Assembly: GCA_001414345.1 (NCBI GenBank)
Contig: LLCB01000013.1
Location: forward strand, 310,001 to 374,000
Length of the DNA: 64,000 nt
Direction: 5' to 3'
Source: Hymenoscyphus infarciens
Lineage: Eukaryota > Ascomycota > Leotiomycetes > Helotiales > Helotiaceae
Under the pieces are notes generated by a model. The model searched no databases. It was not told where the DNA came from and saw only the letters and a list, made by a program, of their open reading frames with translations. Positions 46,608 to 58,690 of this stretch are shown here, piece after piece (position 1 is the stretch's first letter; each line of letters starts with the position of its first letter). Both the position numbers and the translations under genes were made by a program.

Positions 46608-47525
46608 ATGTTCTCCAAACTCAGTCTCGTCACCCTCGTGGCCATCGCATCATCCATCGCTGCCTTGCCTCAGCAAACTAGCGTCCCAGTTCCAGTCTTG
46701 GGTCCCCTTGTTGGAGAAGAACACGCCATCGACTTAGCTTCATACCCACACAAACAAGGAGCGGTCGCCGTGGCCATTGCCAGCTCAGACTTGGCCCCAA
46801 CCCCAACTGCGGCACCTCAACGCCGTGCTGCTTCCCAGCTCGTTATTGAAGTCATAAACAAATTTGGAAAGGATGTGTATACAAGACACGCGCACGTAAA
46901 GGATTCCATGTCCACCCTTTTTGCAAATCTAACTTGAACTCAGAATGCCGACGGTCCCGGAGCAATCTCCGGTAATGTAGCTGATGGAGTTTTGCCAAAC
47001 GGCGCCTCTGCTGCCTTTGCAGTTCCAACAGGCTGGGCGGGAAACATTGCCGTTGTTCAAAATGGTGACGGACGAGCTATCGTGGGTGATGAGTCGTTGA
47101 TTGAGGGATCCTTTGTTGTCCAAGCTGGCCTCGGGTCTGGAGCTATCATCGATGTTGATGTTTCATATGTCTCTGGTTTCTCTGTCCCCATCGTTTGCTC
47201 TTGCGATGAAGTTGGTCATGTTGTGACTGGATGCAACAAGAACCTTTGGGGTCTCCACACCTGTCCTAATGATAACCGTGTTGGATCTTGCAGGTATGTT
47301 TTTGCTTTTCCAAATCTCGCATTTTCAGGGTTTATACTGATTTTTACCCAAAGAAACCCCCAAAGAGGTGCGGATTTCGATGGTGCTGTGCCAGATCCAT
47401 TCTTTGCTCCATGCGCTCACCAAGCTTTCACCGTTCCTCGTGATCCTGGAGCGAACTCCAACAATATCTGCCGGAGTGGCGTGGTTAGATGTTGTATCGG
47501 AACTAGCTGTCCTGGTCACCCATAA
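46608..47525 (+). CDS. Secreted cysteine-rich protein with thaumatin-like features
   Basis: Three exons, join(46608..46895, 46944..47293, 47354..47525), total 810 nt and 269 residues. A signal peptide (MFSKLSLVTLVAIASSIAA) is followed by an acidic, Pro-rich pro-segment that ends at QRR (residues 71-73), a likely Kex2-type cleavage site. The mature part begins QLVIEVINKFGKDVYTRHA, then GWAGNIAVVQNGDG and SYVSGFSVPIVCSCD, which resembles the VDVSxVDGFNxP region of thaumatin and osmotin. The C-terminal half holds ten cysteines, including NNICRSGVVRCC and GTSCPGHP, an even number that suits disulfides. Thaumatin-like proteins bind glucans or inhibit enzymes; in fungi they are secreted and their roles vary. 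The thaumatin link is a moderate similarity. The gene converges on a secreted GMC oxidoreductase. A role at the host or substrate interface is inference. Confidence 0.8.
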
Positions 47526-47698
47526 GTAATTTATAATAACATTGCAAGTAGAAAATTAGCTTGAACGTTGAAGCTTTTGGAAAGAGGGAGAAATGGATTT
47601 GTACAGATAGAAGAGCGAAGGGTTCTAGATTTAGATTCTGCAATAACCTGATAGATTCCCTGTAATTATGAAACTTAATTGCCATTCGTACAACTTGC

Positions 47699-50037
47699 TT
47701 ACTGTCGTGCTTTGATCATATCCACGGCCTGCGACACAAGAAATTAGCACCGAGTTCCAACAATTACACGCTGAAAAGAAAAGGGAACAGGAACCAAAAA
47801 CATACCTTCTCAGCTATCATATAGGTGCTTTGCTGCGTATTAGCCCCCGGTAACATTGGCATAATACTAGCATCAACAATGAACAGCCTCTCTGTCCCAT
47901 AAACGCTCAAATCTTCCCCTACCACACCCCCTAACTCTCTCGGTTTTTTACTCGCCGTAGCAATCGGGTGAAATTCACTAGGAATATATTGTTCCCTTAC
48001 CCACTCTCTCAGGGCTTCGCCATTAACATTAATCCCTGGCGCAATCTCGATAGGCTCGTAAGGTGCAAAGTAGGGAGAAGCCATGTATTTGCGCATGAAT
48101 TTTATGTTTTCTACCATGAGGTCGAGATCTATAGGGTTTGAGAGAGCTCGGTAGTCGACTATGGGCTCGGAATGGGGTGATGAGGAATTGATCAAGATTG
48201 TTCCGTGGGAGAGGATGTGCATGCTTGTTACTATGCCTCCGGGGGGTCCTTTTATGTCTAGCCAAACGACATTTGTGTTTCTAGAGCGAAGGAGTTTGGC
48301 GTGGAGTTTCTGGAAGGCTGCGTAGCCTGCGATTATCGTGGGGTGAGAGTTGGGTGGTAGGTATTTGTCTGGTGGTTGAGCTTCATACTGTTGGGGCTTG
48401 GTTAGCGAAGTAGTTGCGTGTCGTTTTTTTTTGGAGTTGGGATAGGTATCACTGATATCAATCCTCCCGAAAAGCCTCAGGAGAAAAGTCTTGGAGATGA
48501 GATCGTTTGAAAATAAGTGAAACTCTAGACTCACCTTGGCAGCAATACTCTCATAATCATCAGTCATAACAGGAAGCCCAACCCAAGCCCCGAGATTAGG
48601 ACCATAAACCGTTTTCGGATCTCCATTACCCATCACTGTCGGTATAGGCGGAGCTCTCTTGCCCCCTATTTTCATCATTAGCCGAGAACTCAATTCCGTA
48701 TTTCCCTTTTTCCGAAAAGAACTCACATCGATAAGGAACATTCAACAAAGCATGATCCTGAAAATGCTGTCCTACACCTGGTAAGTCGACGACAACCTCA
48801 ATACCCGCCTCCTCGAGTAATCTCTTATCCCCAATCCCACTCAACTGTAGAACCTGCGGTGTATGGATCGTTCCAGCACTTAGAACAACCTCTTTCTTGG
48901 CCTTCACAGTTTTTGGGCCTCCACCATCACGAGAGGTAAATTCTACCCCTATAGCTACATTGCCTTGAAACAAAATTTTGTTCACTTTGTGACGGGTGAT
49001 GACTTCATAGTTTGGTCGGGTGATATTATCATAATGTCCAGTTCTTGCGTAGGAACGCCAGAAGGTTGTCGGATCCATGGACGTTGGGAACCAGAAGAGT
49101 CCGTTGTCGCCGTTTGCACCATCAAGGGGAGTTCTGACTCCGGGCATTTGCGTCATGGCTTCGTACATTGGGACTAAAACTTATTAAGCGAGGAGGAAAA
49201 ATATGAAAGTTGGGGGTTTACTTACTCATTGCGGGATTTTGGTATGTTGGAAAGGTGGCTTGAATGTGCGTATCTGCTTCCCCATCCCAACTGTCTGGAT
49301 CCCAGGTGATATTGAACTGTTTTGCGAACTGCTCGTTGGGAGGATTGAAATGGACCGCCTATTTGGGGGGATCATCAGTTCTCCAAATTTCGAACCACCT
49401 AACGACTCAAACCCACAAAATAAACGAAAGAAAAACCACTCACTTTCTGGAAATAAGGCACAACCCCCTCCCAACCCCAAGTACTATCCGGGCCTCCCAG
49501 CTCCTTCCAACCGTCATACTCACTTCTCGTCCCCCTGACCAAAATCATTCCATTAATAGCAGAGCTACCTCCAACACAGCATCCTATCCAAACTGCTTGG
49601 GTGCGGTTATTCATATCGACTTGAGGAACAGAAGTGATGTTATATCGAATACCAGGATCGTTGAAGTCTCGACCATTCCCTGCGCTGGCGACCTCGTCTG
49701 AGACTGGGAAATGTGTTAATTCCAGATGCGACTTTCGAAAGAACTTGAGGTTTACCTAAATAGCCGTATTCTATTACCAGGACGGTATCTGTCTCGAAGT
49801 TAAATTGCTATACTCTCATCTACGTATAATTGACTTACACTTTCCATCAGCAGTCAGTCGATCCGCAACCGTACACCCAGCAGTACCACCCCCGATGATA
49901 ACATAATCATACTCATCTCTCAATGCTTTTGCTCGAACATTGATTTTTGCATATTTGAGTGTCCTCGGTAATGCAAAAGCAATATCTAGGAAAGTAAATA
50001 TCGACAGTAATACGAGACTGAAAGAATGGAAAAACAT
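47699..50037 (-). CDS. Secreted GMC family FAD-dependent oxidoreductase
   Basis: Eight exons, complement(47699..47728, 47806..48387, 48535..48665, 48727..49173, 49226..49358, 49444..49697, 49756..49788, 49839..50037), give 1809 nt and 602 residues. The N-terminal MFFHSFSLVLLSIFTFLDIA is a signal peptide. The FAD dinucleotide-binding motif is YVIIGGGTAGCTVADRL (GGGTAG at 49-54). WIGCCVGGSSAINGMILVRG is the first GMC signature region and SAGTIHTPQVLQLSGIG the second. The catalytic region near the C-terminus has PSEFHPIATA (active-site His) and PGANTQQSTYMIAEKA (the Asn/His pair position holds Asn). Family members oxidise alcohols, sugars or aryl alcohols and often make peroxide. Exon 2 is only 33 nt and the last 30 nt. 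The acceptor of exon 3 is ambiguous: two AGs six bases apart (49697 or 49703) both keep frame. Confidence 0.9.
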
Positions 50038-51633
50038 CGTGAAGGAGACTTCATAATTGTGTTACCCGAGGAAGCGAAGAGGAGAGAAGATAAGAGGACA
50101 CCTCAACATATTTAAACATTTAAGCTTAAACAAACGCTCCACTTCACTTCCCCATGATCCCTCTCACGGAGATTATAAACGAATGACAAAGATGAGAATA
50201 CGAAAAAGGAACCGGTATCAGCTCCCAAGCTCAAGCCACCAAGACCATAGTTCGGGAAGGTATACATCACCTCTTCCTCCTTCCCCAGATGTATATCAGA
50301 CTACAACTGCAGCCTGTTCTGCAGCTATACCCAGTCTTCACACCAGCTCGCCAATCATTAGCTTTACCAAAACCACAACCCCATCGGAAATCTACCCCAA
50401 CATCCCAGAACCCAGACCGCGGGGCAACATCTTCCATCCAAAACGCGGGGAAACATACCATGGTAAGAATTTGTCAAAAACCATACGACCAACTTAAACA
50501 TTTAGGAGCAAGAAAAATGCAGTGCATCCTGTAGTGGTAATCAGACAGACAAGCGGAGCATTCAGCCAATCAAAGTTTGGATTTAGCCTGCGAAAGATGG
50601 GAGATCGCCATACTCTAACCTTAATATGCCCCTAATTAATAACCTCGAAAGATATGAATTCCAAATTCCAAATTCCAAATTGTCTATTGGAAGTGTGGAT
50701 GTGACGCTTGTGAAATCAACGGGAGAGGGCTGTCACGAGGTGTCTTCCCCAAAAAACGACCTCTGAACTTGAAATTAGCTCCAACTTCTCAAGTTAGGCA
50801 GTTGCCAAAGAGATTTGGGAACCCCGGTCGGTCCCCTTCTCTTTGGGAGACGCGGTCTGAACAGGTTACCTCCAAGTTGAGGACAATCTGTGGCCGTGCT
50901 TCATTTTATAGGTTTACATACCTCCTAGATTCTCTGAATATGGTGCTTTTCATATTGTTTCCGCAACTTCAGAAGTATGATCTTGACAAAAATTCTCAGC
51001 AAGGAGAAGCTCAGCCTTTCAACTGGGTGGAAGCCACCCTAACCTTGTTGACGATTCGGTTATCTTGTAATTTCAGTCGAGAACAGAGTTTGTCAAATAT
51101 TTCCCTTCTCGCTGGCATCATTGGAGATGGTCTGGGGATTAGATGTGCCGTTCATAGAGAGGAAGTCTAGGTGTCAACCTCCAAACGTTCTTGCCGGAAT
51201 TGAAGTAAACTTCGGGCCAAGTGATTGATTCCCAATTGGAAGTGGGCCAGCTCCCGTTTACTGCCGCTTTTCTTGTCTACTGCAAGGAGGGTTCGAACCT
51301 TTTGGTTCATCATGGGCTGCACCTGGTTGCATCGCGCTTGCTGCTCATGAACTCTGGAAGTCAGCACTCTTGCCAGGAAAACGAGGGAGGGTCGCTTAGG
51401 TATTAGGTAGGTTGACTTTTTCGTCGGGATTCCTCTTCATCTCCCCTGCCCGTTCACAAAAGCAAAGTCTAGCTGTCAACTTCAATCGCTCTTGCCAGTA
51501 CAAAAAAAATCCTCTGTCAACTGATGACACACCCGGCACCAAAAAAAAACTTTCTTGGTCAACTCACTTCAAATGCTTCAACCTGAACTTTGCATACACT
51601 TTCCTCATCAAAATTATCCTCAACGATGCAGCC
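50038..51633. other. Divergent intergenic region
   Basis: About 1.6 kb between two genes transcribed outward. It holds a small AATTCCA tandem run (50657-50680) and otherwise nothing recognised. Frames at 50057-50497 and 50769-51170 have no domain. The region 51370-51630 has leader-like C/T and A-rich tracts before the next start. Confidence 0.45.
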
Positions 51634-53623
51634 ATGATCCGACTCCCAGCAACACTAATTGTCCTTGGACAAAGCGATCTTCGAGACTTTGACAAACGGT
51701 CACGCCAAAAAACAGTCGAAGCCTACTTTGACGGATTGTCTATCAGCTCTTCCAACACACAAGGCTCCGAAACGGTTCACGAATTGAAAGGTGTAACGAT
51801 CAGGCGACAACTATCGCCTCGAAGAAAGCAGACCATGGCATCTAGTCCCGAGAAGAGCAAAATGCCCCAATCTCCCGAGTCTTTTGTGAATTTAGCATCT
51901 CCGCCCCCATCGCCGAAGAAAGGAGAGAAATCAAGTTCGGATGAACATGGATATGTGTCGGTTGAGAGGCACGTTTCTCCTGAAAACGACGACTCCCAAT
52001 CAACACCACGGTCGCCAGTCAAAGAAGATGATTTCCACTATGGTGGATTTGTTGAAAGTCCTGGAAACAGTACATCTTCCCACAGATCTTCGCCATTTGG
52101 TAAGAATCACGAGGAAAGACGTTTGTATGTCTGTTAATGAAAGCAGCCCCAGATCCAGATGATGCCTCGACACCCCAGCCAACAGAACGACATCTAAGTC
52201 GATTTCGAGTCCCATTACCGAGATCGCCTCTTTACCTTGCCCAAAACATGTCCGCCTCACCTGAACGTCGCCCAACATGCGCACTTACTCCTCGTGTCAT
52301 GTCCCGAGTTGCGACTCTTGGTACACCTGGAATTCTCTTCTCGGAGCCTGCACGAAGACCTGCTAGACGTGGGGGACGGAGTCCTCGAACCTTGCGCCAT
52401 CAGACAAACAGCTTTTCGCTGGACGAATCGGAGAAATCAAGTGCTGCGTATGAACAAGAGCGGACTACGTCCGGTTCTACTGACCAGAGTACATCAAGAC
52501 CATCTGATGAGGTGTCTCTGCACGAAGAGTTGCGCGGAAGCTCGTTGGGTAGCTCTTTCACAGCGCCGAATAGAAGCGGATATAATATGGCTACCACCAC
52601 ACAGGAAGCCAATTTCGGGCCAATACCCCAGCGTAGCCGCTACAGCGAATTTATCTTCTCTTCCCCTGCATTGACCCAAAGCGATGAAGGGGACGAGGAG
52701 AGTGATCATGAAAATGACGATGATGAACCTTCATCCTCTATTCTTACTTTGCCGCCTCCATTCTCGTCTTCTCCACGCAATGCGTCGAACACTGGAACTC
52801 TTCCTGGAACAGTATGCAATCTTCAACACCCTCGCACGAGTCCACTTAGAGCCGATTCCTCAACATTTGTTAACACTGATAGTCAGGAGCCATCGCCAAG
52901 TCCAAGCCCGAGTCTAATGACCAGCAGAGAAGTATCCTCAACCCACCAGGTAGGTTAGCTTTTGACATTGAAAAAATCGCCGCTGACGAATCTCAGTCTG
53001 ATCGCAATCTTACGCCAACTGGCCTTATATCACGCATAGTAGCCACTGTTAGATCTCATTCCCCCTTGAACCGAAGTCCTTCATCGACACGGCACTCTCA
53101 CTCCCACTCTTCGCCATCCTCCGCTTCGCCAACTCCACGAAGAGAGCGTCCCGCCTCTGCTAGGGCTAGTCAGTCACATACACCTCGCGATTATCGAGTA
53201 TATAATGATGATCTACCCCCTGCCGCTCAACCTCAGACTCCAGATCATCTCCCAGAAGCCAGGCATCGCTCACGATTTCACCCAGCATGGACGGCTCCAG
53301 TTGGTGGAGCATCGAGGTCAACATCCCGACAGTTTATCGCCAACAATGATGGGGCCGATGAACCTGTTGAACGAGCACCTGTAACCCCGTCGCGAAGGAG
53401 ACGAGTGCCGGGTCGCACTCCATCTCCAACTGGACTGACAAGTAGTGGATTCCTAGGACTGTATGGAGGCCGAGAGAATGGGGATGATGAGCAAAGCTGG
53501 GTTGATGGGGTTCGGTTTGATAACGCTGAGGTGAGACTTTGGGGATCGAGGGATGAGCGGAATAATGAGAGGGATCTTAATAATACGCCTGAGCGTGAGG
53601 ATTGGAGGGCGAACCTTCGATGA
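51634..53623 (+). CDS. Serine/proline-rich disordered fungal protein of unknown function (631 aa)
   Basis: Three exons, join(51634..52099, 52147..52949, 52997..53623), total 1896 nt and 631 residues. Both introns are 47 bp with good ends. I do not recognise the family. The N-terminus MIRLPATLIVLGQSDLRDFD, with RSRQKTVEAYFDGL, may be a short helical element. Most of the chain is Ser/Pro/Arg-rich with many SP and TP sites (SPRRKQ, ASPPPSPKKG, TPRSPVKED, TPSRRRR, GRTPSPTGLTSSGFLGLYGG), as in substrates of proline-directed kinases. Two parts look conserved: ALTPRVMSRVATLGTPGILF and NLTPTGLISRIVATVRSHSP. The acidic block DEGDEESDHENDDDE lies between them. The start was taken as the first Met of the coherent frame; another ATG lies eight bases upstream out of frame. 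A nuclear or cell-cycle role would be a guess. Confidence 0.82.
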
Positions 53624-54364
53624 AGGGATCATGATTATGGGAGGGAAAGTTTATGCTAAGATTGTTATTGTATATTGTGTTGTACTGGTAGTAGATATAG
53701 GATGATGGTGTACCTCGAGTGAGTGAGTGAGTGGCGATGGTAAGAAATATTTCTAGGCACAGAAGAACTGTTTTGATTCCATCGGGGTGAATAGAACTAA
53801 CGCTTTCGAAATACGCATATGTATATATGAATAAATACATTGAATCGGTCGGCGTCTGCGATGGCATTCCTTGAGCGCTGGTTTTCTGGTGTTGTATTGG
53901 CTGGTATGTTCGCGTTATAGATGTAAAATAAGTAGAGTTTGATTCTTCCTTGATTTCTTCCCGGTACGGTACTAGTACTGGTGTTTCAGGCACAGCAAGG
54001 CCACCAACCCACACTACACCACAGCATCTAGCCCATCTACACCAGGCGGGGCGGCCCGTCTCGACCTCATTTTTCAGTGGCCGGAGTGCTTGCTCCGCCG
54101 CTACCAGTAACTCGTAACTTACACCCCTTGAAGCTATGACGTGTGCTGCAGAGGTTCCATGCATGTGCTACTCGTACACGGCTTTCTATACTAGTAGTAA
54201 ATTGCCATGAGGTACAACGAAAACAATCTGGCCTACTACTCGACTACCAATTCTTTTCTTCCCCTGCCACTTGAGCTTCATCTTTTCTCCTCCTCATCCT
54301 TCTCAACTACGATGCACCACCTCAACTCTTCCTAAATCCAAGCTACATCCTCTCCAAGGCCACC
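53624..54364. other. Intergenic spacer
   Basis: This spacer separates two plus-strand genes. It holds a GAGT microsatellite (53718-53733) and the pyrimidine-rich leader of the glucosyltransferase gene (54250-54364). The frame on the opposite strand at 53577-54164 has no recognisable domain. Confidence 0.5.
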
Positions 54365-57300
54365 ATGGCTGTTGATTCTGCGGCAAGACGCGGTAGCGAT
54401 CCGATCATCCCGCCAGTCAAATCCAGCCCGAGCGATCCCCTTCCTCTTTCGAATCCCAAGGAGAAAGATGAACTACCCACCGACAGCGCAAGACCTGCTG
54501 TATCGCGAAACTGGCAAACCGAAAGACCCAAACCAGCATACCGAGATTCCGTCCTACCATCTGCTCTTGCTCGACATGCAACGAATGTCCCTACGCTAAA
54601 CGCCGCCCTTTGGGATCACCCCGGCGACGACTCCTCTTCCTCGAGCTCCTCCTCCTCCTCCGACGAAGAAGATGAGGTTGTGGTACCAAAGAATCACGCA
54701 AAGAGCAAACAACAGGGTCGCGATAAGAGATCTGGCAATGGCCGTTTCAACAAGTTCAATGTTGGGAACGATGATTTCAAGACGAAGGGGAAGGTTTCGA
54801 GGAGGGATGGACGGCTGAATATAAGTGTCAACGAAACGAATGATCATGGATACTTGGCAAAGGCATTGGGTGCTACATTTCTCAAGGGTCTGGATGGGAA
54901 CAAACAGGAGAAGCCCGATATTTCACATTCCTCATCGTCGACTACAATCGAATCCGATTTGCCGCGACCGAAACTCAATATTGTGGTGATGGTTATTGGG
55001 AGTAGGGGCGATATACAACCATTTTTGAAATTGGGCAAGAATTTACAAGAATATGGGCACCGAATCAGAATTGCTACACATCCTGCATTTAAAGATTTCG
55101 TGGAAAGTGACATCGGTCTCGAGTTTTTCTCTGTTGGTGGCGATCCTGCGGAATTAATGGCATTCATGGTCAAGAATCCCGGTATGATTCCTACCATGGA
55201 AACTCTCAAGAAGGGAGAGGTTGGCAGACGACGAGAGCAAATGGCAGAAATGTTTGAGGGATTCTGGCGCGCTTGTATCAATGCTACTGATGACGAGAAG
55301 GATACACATAACCTCAAGATGATGGGCGCCAAAGCACCTTTTGTAGCAGATGCTATTATCGCCAACCCTCCATCTTTTGCTCATATACACTGTGCTGAAC
55401 GACTTGGAATACCATTGCACCTTATGTTTACATTCCCATATACCCCAACGCAATCTTTTCCTCACCCGCTGGCCAATATCAAGAAGACGAATGTTGATCC
55501 TGGATACGCAAACTTCATGTCCTATCCATTGGTAGAAATGATGACCTGGCAAGGGTAGGTCGCGCATATGTTCCCTCGTATTTGTATAAACTAACTTTCA
55601 TAGTCTTGGTGATCTCATCAACTCCTTCCGTGTCAAGACATTGGGTCTCGAACCCGTTTCCACATTATGGGCCCCTGGTCAACTATATCGAATGAAAGTC
55701 CCCTATACATACCTCTGGTCTCCAGGACTTATTCCGAAACCACCAGATTGGGGAGCGGAAATCGATATTGCCGGCTTCGTCTTCCTAGATCTCGCTTCGA
55801 AATTCAAACCTCCGGAAGACTTGGTCAAATTCTTGGATGCCGGGGAACCTCCCGTTTATATCGGTTTCGGGTCCATCGTCGTTGATGATCCCGATAAGTT
55901 CACAGCGATGATATTTGAAGCAGTCGAAAAAGCAGGAGTACGAGCTTTGGTATCGAAGGGATGGGGCGGACTTGGAGACGACGACAACACACCCGATAAT
56001 ATTTACATGCTCGAAAACACGCCTCACGACTGGCTTTTCCCGAGAGTTAGTGCTGTGGTACACCATGGTGGTGCTGGAACTACTGCTATCGGGTTGAAAT
56101 GCGGCAAGCCAACAATGGTCGTTCCATTCTTTGGAGATCAACAATTTTGGGGATCTATGATTGGAAAGGCGGGTGCTGGAGCTGAACCAGTTCCTTACAA
56201 AAACTTATCTGTAGACAAACTAGCGGAAGGTATCAAGTACTGTTTGACGGATGAGGCGAAAGCAGAGGCGGAGAAGATCGCGAAGAATATCGAGGCCGAG
56301 GGTGACGGTGCCAAGAATGCGGTCACTTCTTTCCATCGAAGTCTTGTCCTACGGGGCGAGCATTCAATGCGATGTTCCATTTTGGAAGATAGAGTGGCTG
56401 TGTGGTCACTCAAGAATACGAATCTGCGACTTAGTGCGCTTGCTGCTGAGCTTCTGGTTGAACGCAAGAAGATTCACTGGAAACAACTCCGACTCATTCG
56501 TCATAATGAGTGGAATGATTTTGAGGGTCCTGGAGAGCCCTTGACTGGAGGTGCCACTGCGATTATGGGGACTGTTACTGGAATGGCGAGTGGTATTGGC
56601 AGTGTGCCATTTCGATTAGCAAGAACTGCAAAAAAGCGGGCGATGCATGATGAGAGAAAAAGAAAGCAGTCTGAGGCAGCAGAAGCAAAACGAAGTGGAA
56701 ATGGGAGAGACACAATTGCAGAGCCCAAGAAGGAATCTGGCAAAGCAGTCAATGGCCATCAAACCGAAGGCATTGCAGAAAAGTCATTTGAGGCAGTTGA
56801 ACAACCCACAGAGGACACTAAAAGCCCCGGACATGGGAGACAGAATACAAGTGAAGGAACCACGATCCATCACTCTGGTATGGGTAAGCACACATCAACG
56901 GGAGAACCATTTTCACTGCAACAACAAGCAAAAGACAAGGCTGCCCGGGATGAGCGAATAGAGCACGAACATGGCTTTGAATACAACATCCCTGAAGACC
57001 GACAGTCAGCCATGTCAGCGGATCCTAACGACACTATCGCCGAGGACTTGACGAAAGATGTCGGTAAAGGACTTGGTGAGACTGCTGAGGCAATGGCTCG
57101 TATGCCAATGGATCTATCTCTAGCTGTTGCCCAAGGATTCCACAACGCCCCACGACTTTATGGAGATACCACTGTGAGACGGTAAGTCGTCTCCCCTTCA
57201 GTTTGATAATTTCAAGAGCTAACTTTACGTTTTGCAGACCAACCCGAATCACAGGCATGAAATCCGGCCTCAAAGCCGCAGGCAATGAATTCCGCTACGG

Positions 57301-57928
57301 AATATACGACGGTGTCACAGGCGTAGTAGCGCAACCTTACCGTGGAGCCCGCGACCACGGTCCCGTTGGATTCGTCAAGGGCGTCGGCATGGGACTGACG
57401 GGTTTCGTACTTAAAGACCTCGCAGCTATCTTTGGCCCCTTCGCCTACACCCTCAAGGGCGCACATAAGGAACTTTTGAAGGGTAGACAACCTACGCATT
57501 TTATCCGCAAGGCACAGATTGTCCAGGGACAACGCGATATCCAAGCTCTCAACCCTGAGGAAGCTAAGGAAGCTATTGAGAAGGTCTGTCATGGGTGGAG
57601 TGTCGTGAAGGATGTTTGGGAGTATATGGATCAAGAACGGGAGAAGGGGGGACTGTTGGGACGGGTCAAGACCAGGAAGGAGAGGAAGTTGTGGAGAGAG
57701 AATGGGGGTTTTGAGAATGTGGAGATGGCGGAGAAGGTACTTGAGGCGCGGAGTAAGGGGGAGGGGCTTGATGATGTTTTTAAGGAGAAGAGGAGACAGA
57801 GTGAGCTAGCGGGGAAACAGAAGAAGAATGTCGAGAAGGATCTGAGACGCGGGGTGGTGGAGAACGGGGCTGTGGTAGACAAGGGGCAGGCGGGGGAGAA
57901 ACACGAAACGCCGGTTGAGATTAGGTGA
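54365..57928 (+). CDS. Sterol 3-beta-glucosyltransferase-like protein (GT1/UGT80 type) with VPS13/ATG2-like tail
   Basis: Three exons, join(54365..55554, 55604..57181, 57238..57928), total 3459 nt and 1152 residues. Residues 1-200 are disordered with a poly-Ser run (about 93-102). The N-terminal glycosyltransferase lobe begins LNIVVMVIGSRGDIQPFLKL near 212. The donor lobe has PPVYIGFGSIVVDDPDKFT, HDWLFPRVSAVVHHGGAGTT and KPTMVVPFFGDQQFWG, the UDP-glucose binding signature of sterol glucosyltransferases. No GRAM or PH domain is visible before it, unlike yeast Atg26. After the catalytic part comes a long Lys/Glu-rich linker, then, at about 940-990, YGIYDGVTGVVAQPYRGA, GFVKGVGMGLTGFVLKDLAA, a Gly-spaced pattern like the ATG2/VPS13 C-terminal domain. 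The C-terminus is a charged helix. The enzyme is expected to glucosylate ergosterol or related lipids on membranes; the tail probably targets it. Confidence 0.88.
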
Positions 57929-58189
57929 TTACTTTCGAAACACACGACTGGAAGATGGAATCGCCATGAGAGTACAAGAGAATCATGTGTGCGGGATTAA
58001 TTAGAGGGTTTCTTCATTTTCATTTCAGCGATGGAGTTCAGGGATGAAGACGGACTGTTCATACACAGCGAGAGAGGGTTCCGCCCATGTAGAGATAAAT
58101 GATAGATGGCTTAATTCTAATTTTACATATGATACCCCCATGTACTTTTTTGGGTTTTGTGTGAATAACTTTGGGCTGAGAATTCGCAA
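57929..58189. other. 3' flank of the glucosyltransferase gene
   Basis: AT-rich sequence downstream of the stop, with TTAATTAGAGGG and AATTCTAATTTT blocks suited to a terminator. No coding sequence was seen. Confidence 0.5.
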
Positions 58190-58690
58190 TTGGTAGGTTA
58201 CCTACGAATAAATATTCCTGGGCTACCTGTGAGGGGGAGGTCTATGCTCTTTCTGGGTAACCTGGAAATGGCTTCTGGTAGTTCGTTACCTAGGAATACA
58301 AAGTCGTGCTATTTGCTGGTCACCTACTAATAGCAACGACAAAGGTTTGCGCACTTAGTAGGTTACTATTGCAAGAGTGAATAGCCTCTTGTATGCTGGT
58401 CACATGCCTACTCGCTTAGCTAGCGTTCTTAGCTATAAGTAGTCAGCCTAGATAGCTCTTTGAATGCTAAGCTCTTTGCAACAGTTACCTACAAATAGCT
58501 TACTTGTATTTCGCGATTGAAAATGCAAGGTATTCGGAGGTACGCCAGTTTCTGGGCTTACCCGCGAATAGCTACAAAGAAACTTCTAACTCTTGTTGAG
58601 TTGTCTGGGAATAATTTTCGTACTATTTCTCGGTTACCAAGGGGGTAGGTGACATTGCCATTTGTAGGTAACCTACCAATAGTCACGATA
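58190..58690. repeat. Degenerate GGTNACCTACNAATAG repeat array
   Basis: Over 500 bases the phrase GGT(T/A/C)ACCTACNAATAG returns about eight to ten times in decayed form, on both strands because its core GGTTACC/GGTAACC is near-palindromic. Examples start at 58194 (GGTTACCTACGAATA), 58318 (GGTCACCTACTAATAG), 58484 (GTTACCTACAAATAG), 58554 (GGCTTACCCGCGAATAG) and 58665 (GGTAACCTACCAATAG). Spacing is irregular, about 30-70 bases. No open frame fits. It could be an old minisatellite or remains of a small mobile element. Confidence 0.65.

Noticed and set aside
51240..51310. Possible tRNA T-arm (GGGTTCGAACC)
   Set aside because: The stem next to it pairs poorly, and no acceptor, D or anticodon arm could be folded around it.
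53577..54164. 195-codon minus-strand frame
   Set aside because: It overlaps the end of the 631-aa gene and its 3' flank, and shows no domain or start context.
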